64,000 nt of DNA from Isoetes taiwanensis (Eukaryota > Streptophyta > Lycopodiopsida > Isoetales > Isoetaceae), in the NCBI GenBank assembly GCA_021234155.1, contig JAJEKV010000034.1, positions 5,814,028-5,878,027 on the forward strand, read 5' to 3'. Every line of letters starts with the position of its first letter. Within the stretch, counting starts at the first letter, position 1. The translations under genes were made by a program, and so were the position numbers. This document shows positions 47,388-57,529 of the stretch, in pieces. The notes under the pieces were generated by a model. That model saw nothing but the letters and a program-made list of their open reading frames with translations, did not search any database and was not told the origin of the DNA.

Positions 47388-47692
47388 ACGTATACAGGAA
47401 TGTCAATTTACTGGACATTCCTGAGATGGAAACAGGGCGACGCGCGGAGCACGGAGCCCTGTTGACATCTCAGGAATGTCAAGTAAATTGACATTACTGT
47501 AACGTGGAAGACAGTTAGATTCAATTCCGTCGCCAAGAATGTCGAGTAAAAGGCCTGAATGTCGGGTAAAAAATTAGAATGTCGGGTAAACGCACAGAAC
47601 TAAATTTTATTAACATTCCTTATAAGAAAAGCGCCACGTGGCAAGGCGCTACTGGTGGACGCGGCGGAATTGAATCTAACTGTTTTTTACGT
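47388..47692 (+). mobile_element. Hairpin-plus-segment module A (GAATGTCGGGTAAA word)
   Basis: The hairpin (47388-47504) has arms with AATGTCAATTTAC and its complement plus an inner CATCTCAGGAATGTC pair, and a loop motif GACGCGCGGAGCACGGAGCC at 47439-47458. The following segment (47501-47692) is bounded by CAGTTAGATTCAATTCCG and its complement, joined to ACGT ends. Inside, GAATGTCGAGTAAA, GAATGTCGGGTAAA and GAATGTCGGGTAAA lie about 20 bp apart (47538-47590). The same word is in the hairpin arm. CCACGTGGCA is at 47634-47643, about 49 bp from the right end. It joins module B directly, in the same orientation. Confidence 0.75.
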
Positions 47693-48028
47693 ATACAAGA
47701 ACGGCCATCTACCTTGCATTCCGGCATGGAAGCAATGCCGACGCGCGAAGCGCGGAGGCATTGCTGACATGCCGGAATGCAAGGTAGATGGCCGCTCTTG
47801 AAACGTAAAAATAGGTTAGGTTCAATTCTGTGGCAGTAAATTTGTGCAGAATGCTGGATAAATTGATCGGAATGCAGGGTAAATTGCTGGAATGCAGGGT
47901 AAATCTTCTTCGATGATGTTTGCTGCCGCTAAGAAACGCAGCCGCCACATTCAGGGTTTGAATGTTCGCCACGTGGCAGTCGCAGATTGGAGAACAAAGC
48001 AGAATTCAACCTAACCTGTTTTTACGTT
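47686..48028 (+). mobile_element. Hairpin-plus-segment module B (GAATGCAGGGTAAA word)
   Basis: The hairpin (47686-47809) has arms CGGCCATCTACCTTGCATTC and its near-perfect complement inside TTTACGT/ACGTAAA, with the loop motif GACGCGCGAAGCGCGGAGGC at 47740-47759. The segment (47802-48028) is bounded by inverted copies of ACGTAAAAAYAGGTTAGGTT followed by SAATTCTG. Inside are GAATGCTGGATAAA, GAATGCAGGGTAAA and GAATGCAGGGTAAA (about 47852-47905). The hairpin arm carries GGAATGCAAGGTAGAT. CCACGTGGCA is at 47969-47978, about 50 bp from the end. The right end lies about 130 bp before the ATG of the PPR gene, so it may sit in its promoter. Confidence 0.75.
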
Positions 48029-48161
48029 GGTGGGAAAGTCCAGTTATAGCTTACATTTGGAATATGTTCTTTCCAGCAGCCTAAGTATAAAGATTCACTA
48101 AATCCAAAAACATGACAAAAATGCGGCGCCGCACCGTCTTGTAAAATTTGAAGCACATGGA

Positions 48162-50575
48162 ATGCTGCGTTCAGCCCACTTCTTCAGGTAAGGAATGTCC
48201 AAGGTCATTAGGTTCCAGAGTACGCATTGCTTTACCTGATACTCATTTTTAGCAGGCATGTCCACAATTCTGGTGCAAAAAAGTGGCTGGAGGATGCACT
48301 CAACTCTACCGACTGGGCAGAGATTTCCATGTCCATGGCCTACAGCTTGGCGTATGAATGCACCAAGAAAAAAGACCTGGAATTTGGTAGGGGACTTCAA
48401 TCGTTGATTATCCGCATTGAATCATATTCATTAACCATCTTGACTGACCATCTAATTCGTCTTTTTGCCTCTTGTGGAAGCTTGGTTGAAGCAAATCAAT
48501 CCTTCACCAAGGTGTGGAACCCAAGTTTTTATACATGGAACTCTATAATTAATGCCAATGTCAAGCTTTGCAATTTCCATATTGCGCTTCAATTATATCA
48601 TGTGATGCAGCATGGAGGGGAAAATCCAAATGAATTCACGTTTTCAAGCATCCTAAAGTCATGTAGTAGGTTAGGTGCTAGAGAGCAGGGCAGGCTGACG
48701 CATCAGCAGCTCATTCAAAGTGGGATCCCAGTTGACACTGTGCTTGGAAGTACCCTTGTGTATATGTATGCTAAATGCAAAAGCCTAGAGGAATCGAGCA
48801 GAGTTTTTGACATACTGCCCTATCGAAATGTGGTGTCATGGAGCGCAATTATTGCAGGATATGTTGAACATGCTGAAGGCCATAATGCACTTGAATGTTT
48901 CCAGAAAATGCAGAAGGAAGGTATAGTGCCTAACAAAGTCACGTTTATAAGCATTTTAAAAGCATGTGGAATTATAGGCTCCTTAGAGCAAGCTAGATGC
49001 ATCCACGAGAAGATTACAGAGATTCAATTTGAACTGGAGATTGGAAATACACTTGTTGATGTGTATTCCAAATGTGGGTGCCTGGATGAAGCACATAGAG
49101 TGTTTCATAGATTGCAAGATTACGATGTGGTATCGTGGGCAGCAATAATTGGGGGATGTGCTCGAAATGACGCATGCAACCTTGCTCTAGAATACTTTGA
49201 TAGCATGGAGCATGAAGGCATAATCTCCAACAAGGTTACATTCCTAAGCATATTAAAAGCATGTGGCAGTGCGTCTGCTATGCAGCAAGGCAGAAGCATC
49301 CATGAAAAGATTATTGATAATGGATTTCAATTTGATGCTGCTGTAACTAATGCACTCATTGACATGTATGCCAAATGTGGGAGTTTGGAGGAGGCTTGCA
49401 GGATCTTTAATCATTTTCCACACCAAGATGTGATATCATTTGGTGCGCTGATTGCAGGATATGCTCAGCATGGTAAAGCCCATTTAGCATTTGAAGTTTT
49501 TGAAAAAATGCAACAGGATGCCATAAAACCTAGTAAGGCCACATTCTTGAGCATCCTGAAAGCATGTGCTAATGTAGGCACAATAGAAGAAGGTAGGCAT
49601 ATCCATGAGCAAATTTTTGAACTTGGTTTACATTCGGATACAATTGTCGGAAGCACTGTTGTGGATATGTATGCCAAGTTAGGGAACTTGGACGAGGCAC
49701 ACCAAGTCTTTGAGATGTTACAACAGCAAGATATTGTGTCATGGGGGGCAATGATTGCAGGATATGTCGAGCATGGTGAAGGCTGCACTGCAATAGAATT
49801 GTTTGAGGCAATGGAACAGAAGGGCATCAAACCAGATAAAGTTACTTTCTTGAGCATCTTAAGAGCATGTGGTAGCATAGGTGCAATTGAGCATGGCAGG
49901 CATATTCATTTGCAGATTGTAAAGTGTGGACTGCACTTGGATATTGCTGTGGGAAGCAATCTTGTGGATATGTATGCCAAATGTGGGAGCTTGAATGAGG
50001 CTCATAAAGTGTTTCATGATTTGCTAAATAGAGATGTTTTGGCATGGGCTGCGATGGTTGCAGGTTATGCCCTGCTTGGGGATGCTGGATTAGCTATGCA
50101 GTGCTTTGAAGGCATGCAATGCAATGGTGTTAAGCCAGATGGGATAGCCTTTACCAGTCTTCTTACTGCATTTTGTCATTCAGGCTTAGTAACTGAAGCC
50201 TTCCAGTACTTCGAAGCTATAGGAGAATATTATGACATAATACCTGACATGCATCATACCACTTGCTTAGTTCATGTTCTCGGCCTTGCAGGTCATCTTA
50301 GCGAGGCTGAAGACTTGCTTCAAGCTGCTATGCGACCTCAAGTTTGTCAATGGAAGACTCTCGCCATTTATCAGTGGAAGACTTTGCTTACTGCATGTAG
50401 TATGCACAGCAATATTGAGATAGGCAGAAAATGTTTTGATGTTATTGTTCATTTAGACCCATTTTATACTCCAGCTTACGTGCTTATGTCAAACCTTTAT
50501 GCCAGTTCTCATATGAGAACAAATACATCTAAAATATGCTTGGGAAACATGAGGGCAAATACTGTTCATGAGTGA
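48162..50575 (+). CDS. Long PLS-class PPR protein, about 781 aa
   Basis: An organelle RNA-binding PPR protein. Six PLS triplets of about 101 residues are visible, each with a W or F in the V-V-S-W-x-A-I-I-A-G-Y motif (about residues 104, 205, 304, 404, 505 and 606 of the continuous frame). They alternate with N-K-V-T-F-L-S-I-L-K-A-C and D-M-Y-A-K-C-G-S-L-E-E-A motifs. A C-terminal E-like region follows (WKTLLTACSMHSNIEIGRKC, about 719-736; AYVLMSNLYA, 750-759) and then stops, so no DYW domain. The continuous frame begins at 48227. I prefer an ATG at 48162: exon 48162-48187 (MLRSAHFF), GTAAGG donor, TTTTAGCAG acceptor at 48255, then in-frame HVHNSGAKKW. That gives an arginine-bearing start fitting organelle import. 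QWKTLAIYQWKTL (about 708-720) is a small in-frame duplication within the E motif. Confidence 0.85.
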
Positions 50576-50974
50576 AAGATATTTTACAGTCCTTTCTGGT
50601 TACAAGAAATCATGCAGGTGATGCAAACAAAATCCAAAGGTGAACATGGGGCAGTCATTGAGACACCATCAAATGGTTAATTATGAAGAACACATTGCAG
50701 AAATTATTTACCCTTCATGTATCACTGGCATGTGAATCATCAGAACACATTATGACAACCATATTCACTATTTATAGTGGAGAAACAACACTCTGTTTGA
50801 GAAGACTACAAGGAATTATCCTGCCCTCGGGTTCATGGTAACATTAAATCTAAAACAAGCAGCTTGTGCAATGAAGGCATTACCTTAACCATTGTCAATG
50901 TCCCATCTTCTAAGGAAGCATCAGAAGAAATTCAAAGACAAAGGTTCTTTCAACTGAGAGGCCATCTTTCAATT

Positions 50975-51570
50975 GTTGAGTTTTAGAGTGGTTTGTAATT
51001 TAGGAAAGAGCGCGTCACAGAAGTATCCTCTCACACGTGGAAGAGTAATCTCAGCTGGACAGTAAAACCTGCACTGGGGTTTGTATTGACAGCATCTTCT
51101 AGATTTATTCTGTATAGCATTTGTTGAACTGCACTGAGACTTTGGCACTCTCTTCCACTAAATTAGCAACTACTTTGGGCATTCCTCGGACTGATTATGA
51201 TAATTATGCTGCAGCAAGCAAATAATGTTGCCCATCTCAAGATTGAAGAACGACCCAATAACGAGCAAAGCTAAAGAATCCCAATTATAACGAGGATATT
51301 GTGAATGCAGTCAACGGATTGCATCCAAAACTTAGGATCATGCCATTGACTGCTTAATCTAAAAGGACAAGGTGAAAGCAAACATTATCACCCATCATTT
51401 CATAAGTGCATCAAATTCAATAACCATTTCAACATTCTAAAGAAACTAAAATTTCTCTTTACCATCTTCCACATCTTGAGTATTATCAACCAAGTGACTT
51501 GGTAGCTCCTGGATTAGACGATCTATCCTGCACATCTGTCCTCAGCTTCGAACATGGTATCAGAGCCAAA
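50975..51570 (+). mobile_element. Probable copia-type LTR with primer-binding site
   Basis: TGGTATCAGAGCC at 51555-51567 is the usual primer-binding site complementary to initiator methionine tRNA in plant Ty1/copia elements. The bases just before it end in CGAACA, as an LTR ending in CA would. A plausible LTR start is TGTTGAG at about 50975, which would make it about 580 bp. No gag-pol remains; the sequence after the site soon reaches the 3' end of the DUF1517 gene. The left LTR boundary is a guess. Confidence 0.5.
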
Positions 51571-51869
51571 ATAGCTGGCCCGGTGGTTTATGGTCAGTGG
51601 ATCCAGGACAGACCCATTAAGGAGGTATGTAGAAACATATGATGGGCATAAACCAGGAGGCCCCAATACACAAAATGCAAGTTCTGTTTCTCAAAAGTCT
51701 CGATTGGCACTGCTTTAAAGCTCACTATGTACAATATATGCATCCACTAGGACATAAATACAAGCCTGATTTGGCAATTTCTCTACAACTAACAATATGT
51801 GTTTCAGTTTTGTCGAACTTAAAGATATTTATGTCACTAGAAAAAATTGAAGGTTTGTACATTCCAAAA

Positions 51870-53639
51870 TTACAAAGGTCGTAGAAGGGGATAGTCTTGC
51901 AGCAATTGCCTCTCACTTAAAGTGTCGTTTTCATCTTGAGGTGTCCACAGCACTTCCACGGCCTGCATGACAGCAAAGAAGCAGTCACAACCAGCTTAAT
52001 AAATATCATCATGGAAGGGATTTAGCTTACCAATATTTGGTCAGATGGAATAGAGCCTAATCTTGTCAAAGCCTCTTTCAAGTCTGCATTACTATTTACA
52101 GGAGGTAATTTGTACTCTCCTTGGGTAGCGACTAACAACGTTACCTGTCAGGAGAAATATAAGCCATATGGTCCAGAGCATAATAAACATGCCACATAAA
52201 TTGATACCATTCTGTGAGTTACGATAAGTCGCTATGGTGCTTGCAAGAAGAATAGGACATATTGGCTTCATCTTGATGCAAAAATATCTCTAAAATTTAT
52301 GAAGAAATAATCTGCCTAGTCTAGGATCTGAATAGATGTTCAGCCTTTAATTTTCCACCTCTTGTCAAGGATAAATATCATACCACAATATATTCGTTAT
52401 TGATTCTTTCGCTCCTTAATCCACCAGATACACGCCTTCGTAAGTTGTCTACGCTAACAAGAGTTTCTTCATCAAATTTCCCTCTTTCCTCTAACGAAAG
52501 TTGATTAAATCGTTGCTCCACGCCTTCAATTGTCCGTTTTATTTCATACTAAAAATTGCAGTCTTCTTGTCAGTACTCTTTATAGAAAACCACATCCAAA
52601 TTTTGGAACAGCTATATCTAAAGAATTACCGATGAGGTACTGGAAATGCAGAAGTCAGGATGACGGAGGAGTGATAATACTGTTTCTGAAACCGGAAGGA
52701 AGTGTTATGAAATCTAACTGCTTCTTATCAAATAAGAGTGAAAATACAATGGAAAAAGACGTACCACTAAGGATGTAATGAAGTCCTTCAGGACTAGAAG
52801 TATCAGCCCGATTCGCTAGCTTATCTAGATCTCTCTGGAGAGATCGCGCCAAGCCAAGTAATCCAACCTGAAAACTTTCAAATAAATACATTTAACAAGG
52901 TAGAAAGAAAAGATAGCATTTAATTTAAAGGAAGACTGACCTGCAGCTTCAAAACACTACTCTTTTGAGTTCCAGTGAAGAGGCCCTCTTCCTCACGATC
53001 AGATAAAAATGAACTGACTAGTTGGAAAGCAAGGAATCCAAGAAGCAGGGTTACAAAGAAACCACCTCCACCAATGCCTACACCATAAGCTGGGCCAACA
53101 TAGAGACCTGGAGGTGAAAATGGGGCATAGAAGCCAAAGCTTGATCTTGGAGCTGAATAAGGAATTGAGTAGCTTGGTCCACCGCCGCCGCCGCTGCGAG
53201 AGGAGAATGCTCTGCCTCCAACTCTACCTCCACTAGCAGCAAGTGCATCCCCTGGATTCTGTGTCAGAAGCAGAGCCAAAACTATTGCAGTAATTGCAGG
53301 TTTGTGCAATACCTCAACTGCCCTCTTTACAACCCATGTTATTCCTTCAGAAAATTTTTCCACTAAGTCAATCGCCTGAACCTGTTCATTCCTTGCCACT
53401 TTGCAACTATTCACATCATTTTTGCTCTGTGAGATTATTACTAACCTGCCACTGACTTCAATCTTCCAAGTTGTGGACCTTGTATGCTGTTTTGTGGGTT
53501 TCCTCAAGCTCAACCTCTTGAAAGCAAGACTAGACGACTGGAAAGGATGGAACGCAAGGTAAGCAGGATCCCTTGCTGTGGCACAGATGGGATTGATGTG
53601 GGCATGCAATTGAGGGGCTGCTATACCACCCGCTGACAT
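51870..53639 (-). CDS. FLAP1: Plastid DUF1517 protein, FLAP1-like, six exons
   Basis: Six exons on the minus strand join in frame: 53639-52941, 52867-52765, 52685-52630, 52548-52384, 52144-52031 and 51962-51870, giving 409 residues, all with GT/AG borders. The N terminus is rich in Ser, Arg and Lys like a plastid transit peptide. A first hydrophobic stretch is at about 111-127, then GDALAASGGRVGGRAFSSRS (about 130-149) and a glycine-rich stretch, then a membrane segment FFVTLLLGFLAFQLVSSFL (about 194-212). Later exons read LLRHPDFC, QRFNQLSLEERGKFDEETLV, GSIPSDQIL and AVEVLWTPQDENDTLSERQL, ending DYPLLRPL. These blocks define DUF1517. Arabidopsis FLAP1 (At1g54520) is a chloroplast membrane protein of this family needed for acclimation to fluctuating light. 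The gene looks intact. Whether it is the FLAP1 orthologue or a paralogue is not settled by this sequence. Confidence 0.88.
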
Positions 53640-55289
53640 ATCTTACTATTCTGCTGGGAACAAAAAAATACGTTTTTGCTACTTATCAGAGATCCGCCGG
53701 AAACGCTCAATGATCAAGTCGGGGCTTAAAGTACTGTCCAAAACCAACTGTTTTGGGCTGTGAAATTTGAAGCTAAACTGATGGTAATCCGAACCTGGAA
53801 AAAATTGTCTCGCTTTCCAGAAATATCTTGTGAAGACCCACATCAATTGAAGATAAGGATCTATTCCTCTCTCAGTATTTGAGCAGCTGATTTTGTGGAT
53901 GGCTTTGTGGCCTGAGATTCCTGACCCTAAACGATATCTCACTAGCTTACACACCATTGCCAAGTGGCCACAATTCTGGCCTTTAACCATATAATTGCAA
54001 TTGATCTCCGAGTAACACGATGGATTAGATAGATTATACAGCTATGGCATTCTTGAACGTCCTTTTTTAGCATTCCTATGCATATTTGGGGTCATATTCC
54101 CTATTTGGTTCATGCTACCTATCGTTGTTGCTATGTACTACAAACAAGTAATCGATGCATCGCCAAGCCAAAGAGTGAACCTATGCTATGGAGGTGAACC
54201 AATAGTGAACCTGTTAAGAATAATGAACAAAAAGTAAAAAATAAAATTTGTCAATTTAATTGCATGGCTAGCTATTACATATACTATAGTTGAAAAGGAT
54301 TGATGCATGTAGCCCATGAAATCTCCCACTGTATGAGCCTACCTATAAAAATTAGTAAGGATTGTGGATCAAGATTGGATAATTAAGATTGAACCCAATC
54401 TTTCCACCCATCTCATTCAATGGTCTAAATTGAGACAATAATTATCATTGATTCATTAGTAGGAAATTTTCTATGGTCCACAATTGGAAGTGACCCTCCC
54501 CTACTTCGCCAAATAATCTATTGAGATCAAAATCTATGTAACATACAAATATTCACTAATACTCTTTTAGTGTTAGATGGTTATTGAGATTTTTCATTTC
54601 AAGCCTTGTGCATGAGACACCTCATCAGTGTCTCAAATTCAAAACATAAAGAATTTTCTTTTTGACAACTTTTTAAAATTCCAAATTCACGTTAATGCCT
54701 TTAAGAAACAAGTAGTTCACATCAATACTATTTAATTTACAATTGGTGTAAGATTGTAAAAATGGAAAAATTGTAGGAATCTACAACATGCACACTCACA
54801 AGTGGATAGAGTATACACACTCACAATTGGATAGAGTATATCTGACAATCCACATTTCGGGAGGTATCTACAAAATGCACACTCACAATTGGATAGGGTA
54901 TATCTGACAATCCACATTTCGGGAAATTTATTCATCTTGAAAAAGACTGGTTCAATTCACACTCCTTGAGTAGAAAATGAAAACAGAAGTTCATCAATGT
55001 ATAGTTGTTATGTTGGGTGCTCGAAGTAAAAGCGAAAAAGATGTACAAAGCAGGCAAAAAAATATCAACTTAGTTTACATGCTAACTACATAATAGTTGA
55101 CAACAAAGTATCTTTGAGTTCAACTAATTTTAAGGCATTAGGTTCCCAAAATGTTGTTGGGGGGTCGTGTAACATAAGATTTTGCAAGGTTAAGGCATGT
55201 ATTCGTATCTAAAAATGGTATTTTGCTGACTCAGAAATTTGGGTTTGGTTTGGCAATGGTCGAATGGGTTGTATTGGTTTTTTTGGGAA
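53640..55289. other. Promoter side of the DUF1517 gene, no further gene seen
   Basis: The first few hundred bases are the presumed promoter and 5' UTR of the minus-strand DUF1517 gene. Beyond that I see only AT-rich sequence and the tandem duplication at 54771-54925. Confidence 0.35.
54771..54925 (+). repeat. Tandem duplication
   Basis: CACACTCACAATTGGATAGAG and ATATCTGACAATCCACATTTC occur in two long units and one partial unit. The longer period is about 73 bp. Confidence 0.75.
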
Positions 55290-55889
55290 TTAATTTTTAC
55301 AACTGGAGTCGTGGCGATGGCTTTCCGGATTTCTTTGTTTAGAAAGTAGGGTTCGTGGCAAGCCCATGGCGGCAGGACAGGGCGGCAAGCCCATGGCGGC
55401 GTAGGAAGTCAGGTTGTTGCAGGGGGCTTTTTCTACAGTGGCATTCACTCTGTTTTCCTCTTCGTGGCTTCTGTGCATGTTTTCCTCTTGCGTGGTTTGT
55501 GTGCAGAGATTTAGAGCAAAGTTGGAGAGAAGGAGGCCTTCGCAGCAATCCAACATAACCTGTCAAAGAATAGCTATGGCTACTTCGGATTTCCTTGTGA
55601 GCGAGTAACAGTTTCAAGTTTTAAGATGGAGTCTGTTGGATTGAAGGTATCTGAAGAAGGATTTGTGGAGGCTTTTCTATACGTGTTTGTTCTTCTGTAT
55701 CTGTTTTTCGTGGATTCTAATCTTCGTGTCTTCAAGCAGGGATGGATTCAGCTTCTGTTGTTCATACATGGCATTATGGTACCGATTCTTTTCGGTGGGG
55801 TTCAAATCCCCATTCTTGCATTCCTTGTTTTGTTTTGCCCTCCGCTGCTCTTTTGCAGTGTGTATTTAGGCTCCTTCTGTGTTGCTTAG
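55290..55889 (+). other. Unassigned region with a hydrophobic frame
   Basis: GCAAGCCCATGGCGGC is repeated near 55358-55400. A frame at 55626-55889 (87 codons) starts MESVGLKVSEEGFVEAFLYV and is strongly hydrophobic, with LLLFIHGIMVPILFGG in the middle. I do not recognise it. It could be a chance frame. Confidence 0.25.
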
Positions 55890-56210
55890 GCTAGGCATCA
55901 GGGGACATGCTGCTGGGTGCTGTTGCTGGGTGCTGCAGTGCATCCTCGCTCTATTGCAATCTGTCTTCACATGTGTTTTTGTGTTAGAAGTGGGCATTGT
56001 TGAATAGGGATGGTCTTTCTTCAATTTGTGTACTTGTTGTTAAGCAGCCAGTGTGTTCGTCTTTCCTGCAGTCTGTGTAGTTGGTGTTAAGCACTCAGTA
56101 TGTACGCATTTGACTCCAATCGAATACTTTCTGATGCACCTTAGGGTGACGTGGAAATGGGGTTTTGACCCCATCTTGACTTGGGTTGGACGGTTGTGGT
56201 TTTGGGGTAG

Positions 56211-56232
56211 GGCATATCTTTAGGAATATGCC
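56211..56232. repeat. GGCATAT palindrome
   Basis: GGCATAT and ATATGCC flank CTTTAGGA, the most symmetrical of the four copies of this motif. It follows a GTTTTGACCCC block about 50 bp upstream. Confidence 0.45.
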
Positions 56233-56336
56233 ATCTTTGGATGGCTAAGATGTAGCGATTATAGGATGTAGCGATTATAGGATGCTGAGGAGGTTTGGAA
56301 TAGTAAATTAATGGTTAACAAAGTATTTTGTAAATC

Positions 56337-56712
56337 ATTTTAAAGGCATACCCATACAAGATGAAACAAACGAGGGCCGAATGGCATAACACCAAAGTTC
56401 TAGGGTGTTATCCGCCTTAACAAATTGGCCCGAGAGTATGAAAGGGATAACACCCTGGAAGGAGGGTGTTATGCCCTATTATAACAAACAAGGGCCGAAG
56501 AGCATAACACCCCAGTTCTAGCGTGTTATCCGCCCTAACAAAACACTTGTGTTCTAGGGTGCTATCCACCTTAACAAACTGGGCCGAGAGTTTTATGGTG
56601 GTTTTATAGTGGTTTTTATAACATGACAGGTTTTTATGGCCATTTGCCATAACAAACCGGGTGTTTATGGGTGTTCATGCTGGTGGGTAACACCACTGCA
56701 ACCAACGGCTGA
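56337..56712. repeat. Word-repeat element (GGGTGTTAT / ATAACACCC)
   Basis: GGGATAACACCCTGGAAGG and AGGGTGTTATGCCC form a hairpin near 56446-56478. Around it the word ATAACACC or its complement occurs about eight times. Two long direct copies start GGGCCGAA and run through TTCTAGGGTGTTATCC to TTAACAAA. No coding potential. Confidence 0.5.
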
Positions 56713-57529
56713 GATCTAATCTCAGCTATAAAACTTGACGGCCAGATTGTTAAGGATCTTAGATCCTATAGTACTGAATGTATTTAAGAACACCATGGTA
56801 TATTTAAGAACACCATGCGTTCAAGATTTATACGCATACAAGTTACACACAGCATGCATGCTTTTGCTTTTGCTTTTGGAAAAATGAGTATACTTTACTG
56901 TTACTGCTTCGGCAAACATAGTAGGTAAATAATCCCACTGCATGACCGACGTAGAGAAGATATTGGACAACTGTTCTTTTCCATTTCTGTATGGAAAATA
57001 ACCTCACCCAGTAGCACCTTCACCATCTAAGGTAACAATGAGTCACAAAACACCATAAATAAAGTGATGGATGATGAGGGCCCCTAGTCTTTTATGCAAA
57101 CCTTAAAAAGGTATAGACAATATTAACAGAGACCAGAAGCTCTCAATTATTCGTTTTTATGTAACGTGTGTGTGTCGTATAAAAAGCCGAAGTCCGAAAT
57201 TTATTTTTGAGAACATTTGATTTCAGAACCATGCTGTTATGCATACAAGCTACCTGTTATAATGTCCTATTGCAGATTTACTTATCAAACAAATATGAAC
57301 ATCAATAAAATTAGAATACTGTACAGTGATACGCCCTTCCTTTAATAAGAAAGCATGCATGACAGCAGTAATGTTTACTATGATCTTACTGTGATCCATA
57401 CGAGCAGCACATCTTAGGCTATAAGTATAGTAAAAGCTGGCATGACATTTTGATTATGTCTGAGTTAGTAGCAGAAAATGAAGAACAAACAAGAGTTTTA
57501 AGTGTTACGTTACCTTTGCAGCCTATACA
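56713..57529. other. No gene recognised
   Basis: AT-rich sequence with one direct repeat of TATTTAAGAACACCATG at about 56780-56815. Nothing else stands out. Confidence 0.35.

Noticed and set aside
47388-47809. Hairpins A and B as microRNA precursors
   Set aside because: The same hairpin design recurs at several loci with a conserved loop instead of a conserved arm, and it is tied to a TIR-bounded segment. Small-RNA data would be needed to revive the idea.
48227-48256. Start of the PPR protein at 48227
   Set aside because: These bases look like an intron (donor at 48188, acceptor at 48255). The spliced start at 48162 keeps the frame. It is kept only as an alternative.
49465-50452. Minus-strand ORFs inside the long PPR gene
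   Set aside because: They are mirror frames of the PPR repeats and show no family motif of their own.
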